A DNA stretch of 64,000 nt from Euryodendron excelsum (GCA_033060915.1 CM065379.1:24002818-24066817); one strand, 5' to 3'; shown: positions 46,867 through 59,518, numbered from the stretch's first letter. Numbers and translations are program-made. Notes: generated by a model from the letters alone, not told the origin.

Positions 46867-47563
46867 TGTACACACAAAATTTTTGTCTGTCTAAAATAAA
46901 AAGATAAAAAATCGTAGTAGCAAATTAAATTTTATTGCTTTTGATTAAGCGGATTACCATCTCTGAAGCAATTTCTAATAAAAGAAATTAATCCTTTGAT
47001 TCTTCTCTTTTATAACATTAACTCGTGGGCTTCAAGCTTGATCCTGAATTGAACAACGGATTCTTCTCCAATTTGTGTGAAGAAGATGATTGACGAAGAA
47101 AGTTCTTTAGGGCATTTGGTGCTTGATCTGCAGAATTCTCTCTTGCTTGTTGTGGGCAAAAATCTTGTATTCTGTGTGTCCCTCTCTTTGAAAGGCCACC
47201 CTCTATTTATAGTGAGTTCAAAGAATCTTGAGTATCTTTAATTACCTTATAATAATTATCTTTCTTTAATTTAAAAGAGAAAATAATCAATAAAGATATT
47301 TATGAAAACGTGTCCAATTTTAATTGGAGAAAATATTTGTTTTTTTTCTTGCTGGTCTTATGTAATCAGTGGCATAATTTGATTCGCTTAAAACTTGTCA
47401 CTAAAAAACTGCATCATTTTGACATGTGGCGGCTTGTGATTTGCACATCTTTGCAAGCTTTGATAGTGGTCCACAAGACACGTAACACTATTTGATTTGT
47501 CAGGATTTAAAATTTTATAGAACATGTGGTTATTTTTAGTTGGCCAAAATTTGCGTGTCTACA
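46867..47563 (-). repeat. 3' LTR of the gypsy element
   Basis: 697 bp. The minus strand starts TGTAGACACGCAAATTTTGG and ends TTTTGTGTGTACA. A CTATAAATAG box lies at 47203-47212 (minus). Just inside (47564-47577) the minus strand reads CTCGAGAGGACATT, a weak polypurine tract. Boundaries come from the TG/CA ends only, since the partner LTR is not in the window. The outer flank is actat. Confidence 0.6.
47203..47212 (-). promoter_or_regulatory. LTR TATA box of the gypsy element
   Basis: Minus strand CTATAAATAG followed by AGGGTGGCCTTTC. Standard plant TATA form, placed mid-LTR as expected for the U3/R boundary. Confidence 0.5.
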
Positions 47564-47577
47564 AATGTCCTCTCGAG

Positions 47578-49448
47578 ACTTGTTCACGTACATGTTGCAA
47601 CAGTGGTAAAACTGAGCAGGTATTGAAATTTTGATCAAATTTCCTGTCAACGAAATCTCTTGTGCATTTGTCATTGACTCTTTCTCTCGAAATTTAATGT
47701 AAACCTCCTTTGAGTTGGAATTGCGCATTTCCAAATGTAGTAAGGAATTGAGTGAAGATAAATTTGATCTCCTTAGAATTGATTACAACTCTAAATATGA
47801 TGAGGTTCTAAGTTTGATAGGATTCCAAATTTAATAAGGTTCCAATTTTGACGGCGTTCTAAATTTGATGTGGTTTCTAAATTTGATGAGAAATCAAGAT
47901 ACAAACTTGAGTAGGAAGTAAACTCCTTTCTATGAAAAGCACTGAACCCCTTAGGTTTTGCACAATTGTTGAGCAATCAATATTTTGTTATGAAGCAGTG
48001 TGCAACGGGAGTCTCTGTGCAAGAACCTTTCTTCCTCTCTTGAAGCTGCGGCCGAGTTCATACCGGAGCTCTTCTGTTCTTTTCCGTAGCACCCAGGTAA
48101 GTATTCTGTCTCGTTTGTTTGTTGTGAGACCAACGCTATCAGTTGCTTGTTTTAATTTGTCCTCGGCTTTCACACATGTTTTGCCTTGTCTTTGGTCTTT
48201 TCTTCAAAACAAATCATGGAACCAAAGTACACTTCACCCACAGCATATATAATATTAAATATCACATCACACAGATGTAGGATGACAGACGTTTTTTATT
48301 CCTTTCTTGCAGTTCGTGCACTTTACACAGACAATGCAATTTATGCTCCTTGACTTTGAAGCACTGAACCTTTCTTTCGAAAGAATAGTAGTACTCTCCA
48401 TCACGTGATTTTTTTTAACTTTCATAAAGTTAGTTACTTCGATTAAACATGAACCACGAAATTTCATACAATGAAAAAGTGAAGACCGAAGAGCTGGTTA
48501 AAATTTTCTTCTCCTGCAGATTAATTCATAACTGAGTTTCGTAAGTCTGGAAGGAAAGGAACGCATAGATATAATCAAATGGTCCAAACTTAAGAATTAT
48601 AACCAAGGTAATTTACTATCTCCACCAAAGTACATCATATCAACTCATAATCAATGGTACACAGCAACCTGGTTTGCCTTTTCTTTAGGCCTTCTCTCGT
48701 CCCATTACTTTAACAGAGGCAAGTATATTTTATTCCTCTCATACCCCTGAACCGTCTTCATCTCAGCACCACATCCTATAGTGATACATGTCACACACTG
48801 TTTCGTCTCTTTGTATACACATGGAACACCGCAGAAAATTCTCTTTGATATTGTTCTATTGATCTGAACAATTAATGGCACCTTTTATGTCCTTACAGTC
48901 AATCAATGCAAAGAAGCATAATCATAATTGCTCCTTTTTATAAATCTATGACCAAATAAAACAGAGTGAATAGTCTTTTCTTCCCTCTAAAGACCTTTGA
49001 AAGATTGTATCCTCCTTTTTTTTTTGTTTTTTGCTTGTCTCCTGTATTTTGAAGACTAATCAACTAAATCTTTTTTTTCTTTTTGGTTTTTCTTTTTTTT
49101 CTCTCAGACAGCCAAAACTTTGAACATGAGCTGTAAGGATTGATAATTTTCATTGGTGACTATATTATCTGCCAGATCCCTTCTTCGCACAGTCACGCGC
49201 TGAATTCGGTGAAAATACTATATCCTTTTTTTTATTTGGCTTTCACTCTAGGACTTATGCAAATAATTATATTCAACTCCACACTTTTTGCTTCTTTGTT
49301 TCTTTTAGGGCCCACTTGTAAACCAAAACACTTGATTCTCCAATTTGCGGGATTCATCCATCACAATTTTGCTACGGAGCAACTTATACAATGGTGATAT
49401 TTAAGGATATTTCTCCTTCAAATTGGCAATATTGATTTATTTCAACGG
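47578..49448 (+). other. Leader region upstream of the antisense PMD frame
   Basis: No long frame. A plausible intron runs 48097-49107: donor CCCAG|GTAAGT is near-consensus and the acceptor follows a long T-rich tract ending TCTCTCAG. This would be an untranslated intron of a plus-strand transcript feeding the PMD frame. Its promoter would lie between the LTR and about 47950. Inference only. Confidence 0.4.
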
Positions 49449-52039
49449 ATGAAGGTGAGCTCAAGAAGAATGACACGAAGTTACTCATTCGCAAACCATT
49501 GATCGACTCGTTTGCTGATTGATGGCCAAAACTCAGTGACTTTCCCAATCTGTTCAATTAGACATTGACAATCACTCGAGGCAATGATTCTAAAATATTT
49601 TTTGTGATCTGCACTCCACAATATTTCACCAAGTCATTGCAAAGAATTCTCAACCCTGGGACGCAGAATTATCTCTAACAAAGCACGTTGGGGCTTCACT
49701 TTGAAGATTTATGGCAAGTTCACCTTTATTACAAACTATTGGGAATGGCTAGAAGATATATTGAGCTGTAGTCACAAAATTTTGAAGGAAGCTTGCATTT
49801 ATAAGGTAGTATATGCATCTTTATTTACTTATGACCGAAATTCTGATATCTTCCGTGCATTTTGTGAAGCATGGTGCCCTCAAACAAGTTCACTACATAT
49901 TTCTATAAGAGAATTGTCTGTCTCTCTTTGGGACTTCCATGTTCTTGGAGGACTCCCTATATTTGGGAAGTTCTATGATAAATTTATTCCATGTGCGGCA
50001 GAGCTAATTGGTGAAGATGAAGCAGGCGAAAGATTTATTTCGAAGAGTTGCCAATACTTATTTATAGCTTTTCCTACCATTCTTGCCAATGATGATAAGA
50101 AAGTTAGTGTCTCGATTGAAGAATTGATTGTATTTTGTTATAAAGGAGAATCATTCTACACCAAGCCTCCACCTTGAAAAGCGAAGAAGTCTTCCCGGCC
50201 TAAGGCCACTAGGAATCCAACTGGTGAATTGACGAACCGAAGGAGAGGTTGGAGGGAGCCAAGGTCGTTTTAGTTAGCCTTGGCGTCAATGATGACTTGA
50301 TGGAATAAACTTATCTTGCTGCACTATTGTCTTGTTGGCTATGCATTTTTGTCTTTCCAAGTAATAATGTCAACACCATCCGACCCACCACCTTCAAAGT
50401 TGCAAATATGATGGCATCTGGTCAAGAGATCTACCTCTTTATTCCATTTTTAACCAGTATTTATAAAGGTTTAAACAAGATTGCAAATTAATCCACGCTT
50501 GGATGATCAGAGTTTTACTTTCCTGCTCATTACATCTATGCATAGCTTGCACATTATTTTTATACTCATTATCTCACGCCTACCACATTACCTAGCCCCA
50601 AGATGACAGCATATTCTGGAGGAGGAGCCAAGTATTTTGATGAATTTGTAGCTCAAACCCTTATCCATAGAGGCAATGGTATATCTTGGAATTTTATTTC
50701 ACTCTTCAGTAACAGTGGAGTTATTCATTGACAACAGAGTGGTGGAAAATCTTTCTAGCCTCGCATATTTTATTAGCATTCGTTTCAATCACTTGGTCCT
50801 TCAATGTGGTGATTCTTTCTTTGTCAAACCGTATAGCCCACATCATTTTGGTTGCCAGTTCGACTATTGTCAAGAGATTCCATATGATCTTGAAGGCATT
50901 GAACGATGCACTACTGTAGAGACGAGCTTTAGACATTGGCGGATTAGTATTCGATACAGGACTGGCTCAAAAGCATTATTTCCTTCTTCACCTATCAATT
51001 GTAGGAGACACACTACTTCTTTCTTTTGCAACTGGTGGGAAAAAGTGCATGGAGATTATCTTATGAAGGGGTGAGATCTCCTTGCTCAAAGTACACAACC
51101 TGATTTGGCGAAGGCTAAGAAAGGTAAGGGTAAGCAACGTGAAATGCTTTAATCTCTAACTAAGAATGTCAAGGATGCCTTAGTCGAAGTAACCACTGCC
51201 ACGAAAGTAGAGACTTCTGCTTGCTACCTTCCACGCATAGTCTTCAAACCCTTGGGTAAACCTACAATGGTTAACAATGCAATCAACAGGAGTGCCATTC
51301 CTCAAAAAGTAGAAAAAGATAGCACAAACAAGGAAGATCTCAACTGGAGGTGATTGCCAAAGAAAGCAAAACCCTTTGTCATAAATGATTTAGCACTTGG
51401 GGAGAATTTCTTTGATGGTGTGCCTTCTTCTTCGGTTCCATTGGAAGATCTAGAAGAGAGGTTGCAATTGGAGAATCTCGACATGCCTAATAAAGAGATT
51501 ATGTCAAATTTTGAAGGAAGTGTAGGCTCTATCGATGGTCCAAATTCCCTTGACTTATTTGCTTAAAGACGTGAAGATCATATTGTGAACAAGGCATTGG
51601 ATTCGATAGCTGCACCTGAATCAATTGCTCATGAAAGAGCTTCAGATATTGCTCTTACGAAGCCACCATCAAAACTTCCTATAATGCAAGCACATTATGC
51701 TTCTTCTGTGATTTCTACATTTCAAGAAGAAGAATATATTTTTGAATGCCAATACGACTATCTTCGATCGTTGTGGAGAGGAACTTTCCAAAAGATTGCT
51801 AAATATCGCTTGGATATTCTTAATTCTATTGAAGAAGAAGTTGAAAAAGTACTAAAGGAGATGGAAAGGGCCAGCATAGTAGACGTCTCACCCTTGAGGA
51901 ATTTACTTGCAATGTTCTTTCAAAACATTGGCCATTATAATTCTGCTTGCTCTTCATCCATAGAGAAAATGTCAAGAAAGATGAAATCAGAGTCACTAAG
52001 AAAGATGAAACCATCGTGTTTTCGATGCCAAAATCAAGG
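49449..52039 (+). pseudogene. Plant mobile domain (PMD)-like protein, 5' part, antisense to the gypsy element
   Basis: The plus-strand frame holds several PMD-like blocks. About 49449-49520 reads ELKKNDTKLLIRKPLIDSFA, then has stops. 49701-50177 has YGKFTFITNYWEWLEDIL, SIRELSVSLWDFHVLGGLPI and FGKFYDKFIPCAAELIGEDE. 50676-51074 has SFFVKPYSPHHFGCQF. 51354-51566 and 51585-52039 give a less conserved, partly helical tail. PMD proteins occur as host genes (MAIN/MAIL type) and within gypsy and MULE elements; their biochemical role is unclear. Several stops and frameshifts disable this copy. The frame is interrupted at 52039 by the nested copia element and resumes at 59062. Confidence 0.7.
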
Positions 52040-53622
52040 TGTTGACTCAAGGTTTATTCATATGTTGATTTTAATGATAAAAAATCATATGGTTGTTATC
52101 TAATGATTTCAATTGAGTGTGCAAATTATATTATAATCATTTGATAACAAGAAAATGTTTGAGTTGATTGGTTGAGTATCTAACAAGAAGATTACTTAAG
52201 TAATCTTATTCTCGAAGAGATAAAGTTTGGGCATGCATATGTTTTGCAACATCCATGGCCAACTTATTCATTATGAAGACCCTCGATTCTCATGGTCATC
52301 TCAATCCACTAAAGTATCAATTGCATAAGAAAGGGGGAGCAAAAGTTTGCATGCTCTAAAGCATGAAGCACAAAAGAAAAGGAGAGTAAGTTTCTGTTTA
52401 TCACATTGAAAGATGTTGAAGAACTTGTGTTGAGAAGCTTGTCAAGAAGAATTAAAAGTTGAGCAAAGAAGAAGAGTGACATCTATTCAAATATCAATCA
52501 AAGGAGTTTATCTTAGAAGAAATTAAGAATATTAAAGATCTAATTAATGATCTTGAAGATCTGAACTTGAAAAAGAGATCGGCGACAAAAGGAAGGAGCT
52601 CGACAATGACGAAAATGATATCGGCATAAGAGGAGATCACAAAGGTTGTTTAAGTATGATCGTAAAAAAGAATTCAATCCAAAGTTGAATTGAAGAAATT
52701 CTTGAAGAATAACTCTAGTTTGAAAATCAACATATCTCAAAGAGAAGACTTCTTGAATATCTTAAAGGTTTTTGAAGCTAAGCTTAATTAAGGAAAGCAT
52801 GGAAGAAAAATTCTGAGCTGATGTGTTGACACATGGATTTGAAATGTCAACACATGAAGACAGTGGCCAAAATCTGAAGAATGAATGGTCATGTGTCGAC
52901 ATATGAAAGTCGAATGTCAACACTTGAGCTCTAACGACTATATATTTTACTGTTATAATAGTGCGATCTTGCATCAAATGGTCTCTCATCTACCACCAAC
53001 GCCATAATCAACTCAAGGCTATATATAGAGGATCCCCAACCCATCTGTGAGTAAGAAGAACACAAGATCAAGTGCTAGAAAGTGAGATTTCATCTCCTAC
53101 ATCTTATACTATGTTTTTATTCATTTGGGAGGTTTTTAAGTGAGCTGAAAATTGTTTATTTACTTTTTAAGAGAGAGTTGTTCATTATACAACTTTTATC
53201 TATTGTTGGGTGGGTTTGTAAACTTGTAAGTTTGAGTAAATTTTGAACAAAATCACTTGGGATTTTGAGAACTTGGGAAGATTTCTTGTAAGAGTGAGTT
53301 AGGCACTTGGAGTTAAACCAGCAGGTGTGTAAGGGAATCTTAAATGGTGGAATACCTTCAAGAGAATCGAGGAAGAAAGGACGTAGGCAAGGGTTGGCCA
53401 AACCTCTGTAAAATTCTTGTGTCTTCATTCTTCATTTCTTGCTTTGTTTTTCTTCCTCACTCATAACACTTGCTTGCGTTGTATCTTATTATTTGTTTGT
53501 TTGTTTTTTTAATTTGATTACCCACTGCTACATTTCTTAATAAGTTTTTAATTGTATTATTTATTATTATTTTCATAAAACCTAATTCACCCCCTCTCTT
53601 GGGTTGCCTACTTGGGCCAACA
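52040..53622 (+). repeat. 5' LTR of nested copia element
   Basis: 1583 bp. Near-identical in order to 57406-59061 but lacks one unit of about 70 bp in a block of TGTCGACACATG-like palindromes (52820-52930). Confidence 0.9.
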
Positions 53623-53677
53623 ATTGGTATCAAAGCAAGTATTTCTATATTTGGCTTAACATCCTAGGAATTGATCC

Positions 53678-55142
53678 ATGGCAACCAACTTTGGAAGCTC
53701 TCTAGGTGAGGGTCAATCTACTAGTTGAACACCTTTGTTTAATGAAACAAATTACAGCTATTGGCGCCGTATGAGAATCTATATTCAATCTGTAGATTAT
53801 GAGTTATGGAGGATTATTTTAAATAGTCCAAAGATTCCTACCAAAACAATAGAAACAATGGCTATTATCAAACCAGAAAATGAATGGGATTAAGATGATC
53901 TACGAATCATGCAGATGGATGCTAAAGCTGTGAACATTTTATATTGTGCATTAGACCCAAATGAATTCAATAGGATTTCTATTTATGAATCTGCCTAGGA
54001 AATTTGGGATAAACTTGAAGTTGCTCATGAAGGTACCAATCAAGTTAAAGAGTCTAAGATCAACATTCTTGTGCATAATTATGAAATGTTTAGAATGTTT
54101 TCAGGAGAATCCATTATCAAAATTTTACACGATTTACTGATATTATTAATGGATTAAAATTTCTTGAAAAGATCTATTCTAATAGTGAGCAGGTGAGCAA
54201 GATTCTTAGAACTTTGTCAAAGACTTGGGAAGCTAAGGTGACTGCTATACAAGAAGTAAAGGATCTCAACACTTGGCCACTTGAGGAACTACTTGGTTCA
54301 CTCATGATATATGAGCTGACCCAAAGACAGAATGATCAAGAAATGATGAGAAGAAGAAAAGGGTTATTACTTTCAAATCCACAATTTCAAAAAATGAATC
54401 TGATAGTGAATCTAAAGAAGATTCCAGCAAGCATGACTCTTCCATCATTTGCTTTGAATACAAAAAGCTTGGACACGTCAAACCTGAATGTCCTCAACTC
54501 AAAAGGAGATGGAAGAAGGGCAAAGGAGTAAAGGCTCTAGCTGCAAAATGGAGTGAAAGTGAAGATTTAAGCTCAGAAGAATTTGAAACTCATGAGGTGA
54601 CTAACTTATGTCTTGTGGCACATGAAGAAGAAAATGAGGTAACAAATTCTAATTTTACTTTTGATGAACTACAAGATGCATTTGATGATTTACTTGCTGA
54701 ATTTGAAAAGATAAGCATAAAAAACAATCAACTCAAAAAGATAATATCCACTCTCACTAAGGAAAGTGAAGATTTACAAAATGAAAATAATGTTTTGAAA
54801 AAGAAAAATTCTATTTTGAAAGAAAAAGTCAATGATTTAGATAAATCTCTTTCGAAATGTGTTGATGGAAAAGAAAAACTTGATACAATGCTTTGCAAAC
54901 AAAAATGCTCTCTTGAAAAAGCTAGCCTTGGATACAATCCGTTTAAAAAGAGGAATTTTTCAAAAACAAAGTTTGTATCTCATATTACTTGTTTCTATTG
55001 TCAAAAGAGAGGTCACATAGCACATCAATGTTTTCTTATAAACAAGTCTCAAATAATTAAGAAGGTTTTGGTTCCAAAAGGAACATTAACGACTAACCTC
55101 CAAGGACCTAAGATGATTTGGGTACCAAAGAACAAAACTTGA
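53678..55142 (+). pseudogene. copia Gag with coiled coil and two zinc knuckles (nested element)
   Basis: Starts MATNFGSSLGEGQSTS, about 55 bp after the primer-binding site. FNETNYSYWRRMRIYIQSVD and EIWDKLEVAHEGTNQVKESK mark the Gag N-terminal and UBN2 regions. Knuckle 1 reads CFEYKKLGHVKPEC, with the second Cys changed to Tyr. A long coiled coil follows (54660-54900; NNVLKKKNSILKEKVNDL), then an intact knuckle 2, CFYCQKRGHIAHQC. The frame ends WVPKNKT, TGA 55140-55142. Stops near the 5' end and a frameshift before 54531 break it; the last 181 codons (54597-55142) are open. Confidence 0.8.
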
Positions 55143-55872
55143 ATTATCTTCATTGTAGGTTTGCCTACCATCCATCACAAAGAAATACTTCTAGTACTTG
55201 AACCGTGGATGCTTAAGGCAGATATGATTCAATTCATCTCTTTCATACTAAAGGATGGAAGAATGGTAACTCTCAATGATAATAAAAAGGTTTGATATAA
55301 GGAACTTAAATCTATTAAGTAATCTCATAGCTATATTAACCAAATTGGATGGCAATAAAAAGATACTCTTCTTAATACTAAACTTTATAGTAGCATGATT
55401 GGTTGTTTATTTTACTTAACCATAGATTATATTCGGTGAGTATATGTTTGAAAATTTTCATGCTAATCATAAATTATATTACATTATGATTATTAAGAGT
55501 ATTGAGCTGAGCAATCTATTATCTTGGGTACTTAGGTTGTTATGTACGTTTGTTAATGCATATGAATCTTTTGAAATCAATTATATGTCTATTTGCAGCA
55601 TTTTATGGCACTCAAAAATTCATTTTTGCATTTTATGAAAAAATGAGAAAATGCATTTGAATCTTATTCACATTAACATTTACATACATTTTGCGTAGAT
55701 TTCAATCCTCATTGTTAACCAATCTTCATCAGTTTCATTTTCAAACACCAAAAATAAAGGCCTCTCATTCTATCTATTCAAAATTTTCAAATCAACATTT
55801 GTGTACCCAAACCTCTCACAAAGAAGAAAGAAGTTAAGGAGAAAGTTTTGAATAGAAAATTATGAAATATGA

Positions 55873-56770
55873 TATACTAGAAATGAGAAACAAGAAGAGT
55901 AAAGGGAAGGATAAATCTTCAAAGGCTGCAAAGAAGAGAAAAGATAAGTAAGTTTTATTCTTATGGGGCTATCTAACAAATTTCAAAATTGACATAGCAT
56001 TTCATATTTTCTATCATATGAATAAGATTGCAACTACTAAGAGAGCATGCTTGTCATATCAAATGTTTTTGACATTGGTGTTCAAACACTTCAAAGTGAA
56101 TCTAGAAGGTGAAGTTGTGAGAAAGAAAAAGGCTAAGTCTGAGGACTATAATGAGGCAACGTTTAAAAGGATGCGTTATACCTTGGACCCGCAGACCAGA
56201 AACTAGATTCAAGAAGGATATCAGTTTGATGGGGAGGAAATTTCAAACAGGACTGGACCTTCTTAAACTTCTAAAATTGTAAGACAATTATATCAAATGG
56301 TTCCCAACACTGGACAGGGGCAATATGATGTGTTGATGAATATGACAAAAAAGATAAGAAAATATCAAGAAGAGATGTTCACAAAAATCAACACAAAGGT
56401 GGACAATAAAGAATTTAGATTGATGAGCTTGGAGAAGAAAGTGAAAGAGGATATTTTGTAAATCACCACTGACCATATTGGGAAGCACATTGCCTTGATT
56501 CTTGGAGATAACTACAAACCTCTTTACCTTGCAACAGCAACAAAAACAGAGGACTCCACTGATGACATGAGTGGATCTTTTAAGGATGGTAGCACTCCAT
56601 CACAGTCTTCTCAGCCTCCACCAGAAAAATCTGAAGAGCCTGCAGACCCTCCTGTTGAAAACAATCGACAGCCCTTTCTACCAAGCAATATTCTCTCAAG
56701 CCTAGAACTTCAACCCCCACATTCTTCAATACCCCTGAAGAACGCAGTCTTCTTCACCAAATTTGCATGA
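55873..56770 (+). pseudogene. Passenger ORF of nested element, putative plant transposon protein fragment
   Basis: Not part of a normal copia pol. It begins with a very basic stretch (MRNKKSKGKDKSSKAAKKRK). At 56018-56206 it reads ACLSYQMFLTLVFKHFKVNL then EGEVVRKKKAKSEDYNEATF, which resembles the C-terminal end of the plant-specific putative plant transposon protein family. The 56495-56770 frame is Pro/Ser-rich (SSQPPPEKSEEPADPPVE) and ends at TGA 56768-56770. At least one frameshift and stops separate the pieces. The family match is from memory of the motif and is tentative. Confidence 0.4.
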
Positions 56771-57405
56771 ACATACATCATCATCATACATTTATATATT
56801 TTGAATAATAGTAACTTGTTTTATATATCTTTATATGGATGCCTATGCTATGAAGGTTTAACTATCTTGATTTTGATGATTTGGTGCATTTGTTGGTTAG
56901 TCTTCTCACAATAATTATAATTCTATTTTAATGTTTTTGCTATTGTACTTGACATAAATTTCTTATAAATTCTTTTTGATAAGTTGACAAAAAATGGAGA
57001 GAACTATTGTATGCTATAGCAAGGAGAAATCCTCTATTAAGGGAAAGCGATAATCTATATGAAAATAGGGGAGACATTTTTGAGTACATGATAATATATC
57101 TTCCATAGGGAGAGAAATATTTTATATTGGGGAGAAAATCTGGAATATGAATGAATGTTTTCTACTTTACATTTGCATTCTATTTTTTTTACTAGTCCTT
57201 TTTGACTGATTGACAAAAATGGGGAGAGATACATTATGAAAATATATGAATATTATGTATAAAAAGTATCTTTATTTTGAAATAGTAAAGGGGAGCCTTA
57301 CAAAAAGCATGCTGCTTTAAATTTTTTAATCTTTATACTTCATTTACATTAAGCTTAATTGCATATATTTTTTTAAGGTTTTGTCATCATAAAAAATGGA
57401 GAGAT

Positions 57406-59061
57406 TGTTAACTCAAGGTTGATCCCTATGTTGATTTTGATGATAACAAAACCATGTGATTGTTATCTAATGATCTCAATTGAGTGTGCATATTACATTA
57501 TAATCATTTGATAACAAGAAAATGTTTGAGTTGATTAGTTAAGTATCCAACAAGAAGATTACTTAGGTAATCTTATTCTCGAAGAGATAAAGTTTGGGCA
57601 TGTATATGTTCGGCAACATCTATGACCAACTTATTCATTATGAAGACCCTCGATCCTCATGGTCATGTCAATCCTCTAAAGCAACAATTGCATATGAAAG
57701 GGAGAGCAAAAATTTGTATGCTCTAAGGCATAAAGCACAAAAGAAAAGGAGAGTAAGTTTATGCTTATCACATTAAAAGATGTTGAAGAACTTGCGTTGA
57801 GAAGCCTGTCAAGAAAGATTAAAGGTCGAGCAAAGAAGAAGAGTGATATCTATTCAAATATCATTCAAAAGGGTTTGTTTTAGAAGAAATTAAGGATATT
57901 AAAGATCTATTTAATGATCTTGAAGATCTGAACTTGAAAAAGAGATCGGCAACAAAAGGAAGGAGCTCGGCAATGAAGAAAATGAGATCGGCATAAAAGG
58001 AGATCACAAAGGTTGTTTAAGTATGATCGTAAAAAAGAATTCAATCCAAAATTGAATTAAAGCAATTCTTGAAGAATAACTCTAGTTTGAAGATCAACAT
58101 ACCCCAAAGAGAAGATTTCTTGAAGATCTTAAAGTTTTTTGAAGCTAAGCTTGATCAAGGAAAGCATGGAAGAAAAATTCTGAGCTGATGTGTCAACACA
58201 TGGATTTGAAGTGTCAACACATGAAAACAGTGGCCAAAATCTGAAGAATGGATGGTCATGTGTCGATACATGGGGTTGATGTGTCAACACATGAAGGTAG
58301 TGAACAAAATCTGAGAAATGCAGACTTGATGTGTCGACACATGAAAATCAAGTGTCGACACTTGGGCTCCAACGGCTATATTTTTTACCATTATAACAGT
58401 ACGATCTTGCATCAAATGATTTCCCATCTACCACCAATGGCTATAATCAACTCAAGGCTATATATTGAAGATCCCCAACCCATATATGAGTAAGAAGAAC
58501 ACAAGATCAAGTGCTAGAAAGTGAGATTTCATCTCCTACATCTTATACTCTGTTTTAATTCATTTGAGGAGTTTTTGAGTGAGTTGAAAATAGTTTATCT
58601 ACTATTTAAGAGAGAGTTATTCATTATACAACCTTTATCTATCGTTGGGTGAGTTTGTAAACTTGTAAGTTTGAGTGAAACTTAGACAAAATCACTCAGG
58701 ATTTTGAGAACTTGAGAAGAGTTCTTGTAAGAGTGAACTGGACATTTGGAGTAAAACCAGCAGTTGTGTAAGGGAATTTTACATAGTAGAATACCTTCAA
58801 GAGAATCGAGGAAGAGAGGACATAGCCAAGGGTTAGTCGAACCTCTGTAAAATTCTCGTGCCTTCATTCTTCATTTCTTGCTTTATTTTTCTTTCTCACT
58901 TATAACACTTGCTAGCATTGCATTTTATTATTTGCTTGTTTGGTTTTTTAGTTTGATTACCCACTGCTACATTTCTTAATAAGTTTTTAATTGCATTGTT
59001 TGTTGTTAATTTCATAAAATCTAATTCACCTCTCCTCTTGGGTTGCCTACTTGGGCCAACA
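57406..59061 (+). repeat. 3' LTR of nested copia element
   Basis: 1656 bp. Contains six TGTC(A/G)ACACATG-like motifs within 58185-58365, including ATGTGTCGACACAT, a perfect 14-bp palindrome. Open frames inside it are not genes. Confidence 0.9.
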
Positions 59062-59066
59062 CGAGG

Positions 59067-59373
59067 AAGGTGAAGCAATTAAAGATGTACAAACCCTTCA
59101 AGGGACTATTGCGGACATTGACTCTGAAGAAGCCAGCTGAAGAAAAAGTTGGAGGATCTGTGCGTTTGAAGAGAAGAGGCAAAGTCATCATTGCTTGAGA
59201 GAGAAGAGAAATTGTCAAAACTAGAAGCTAACGCCTTGAGCCTCAAAGAAAAAGTTTTCACCATTGAGAATGCACAAGTGCAAAGTGATGAAGACACCAA
59301 ATATTTGGAGAGGATGGAGGAGTTACTTGAAACAAGTCGGAAAGAGTTGATAGATTTCAAACTTTTCTCTTAG
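59067..59373 (+). pseudogene. PMD-like protein, 3' part (coiled-coil tail)
   Basis: Resumes directly after the nested element's target duplication. Readable pieces are EGEAIKDVQTLQGTIADIDS and, after frameshifts near 59140-59190, LEREEKLSKLEANALSLKEK and YLERMEELLETSRKELIDF, ending at TAG 59371-59373. Strong heptad character suggests a C-terminal coiled coil. Same strand and order as the upstream part, so both belong to one frame that existed before the insertion. Confidence 0.65.
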
Positions 59374-59518
59374 TTTTTATTCTTTTCACTCGTATTGGTT
59401 TTAGAAAGAAGTCCACGTAGGAAGCAATTTTTCCCTTCTTAATTGAAATAAAATCACATTCCTTTTTGTTTTTGAACTAAGATAGCTTAAATTTGGAATA
59501 AATTTTTTTTTCTATTTA

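Larger units (their letters stand above)
52040..59061 (+). mobile_element. Nested copia-type LTR element with Gag and a passenger ORF
   Basis: LTRs 52040-53622 and 57406-59061 both begin TGTT(G/A)ACTCAAGG and end TTGGGCCAACA. The primer-binding site TGGTATCAAAGC is at 53625-53636, and AAAAAATGGAGAGAT precedes the right LTR as polypurine tract. Flanks caagg (52035-52039) and cgagg (59062-59066) differ by one CG-to-CA change, consistent with a 5-bp target duplication. The inside encodes Gag (53678-55142) and a separate ORF (about 55873-56770) and no pol. It landed inside the PMD-like frame of the gypsy element and is therefore younger. Confidence 0.88.

Noticed and set aside
50721..50936. Minus-strand frames opposite the PMD-like region
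   Set aside because: Shadow frames; the PMD motifs are on the plus strand.
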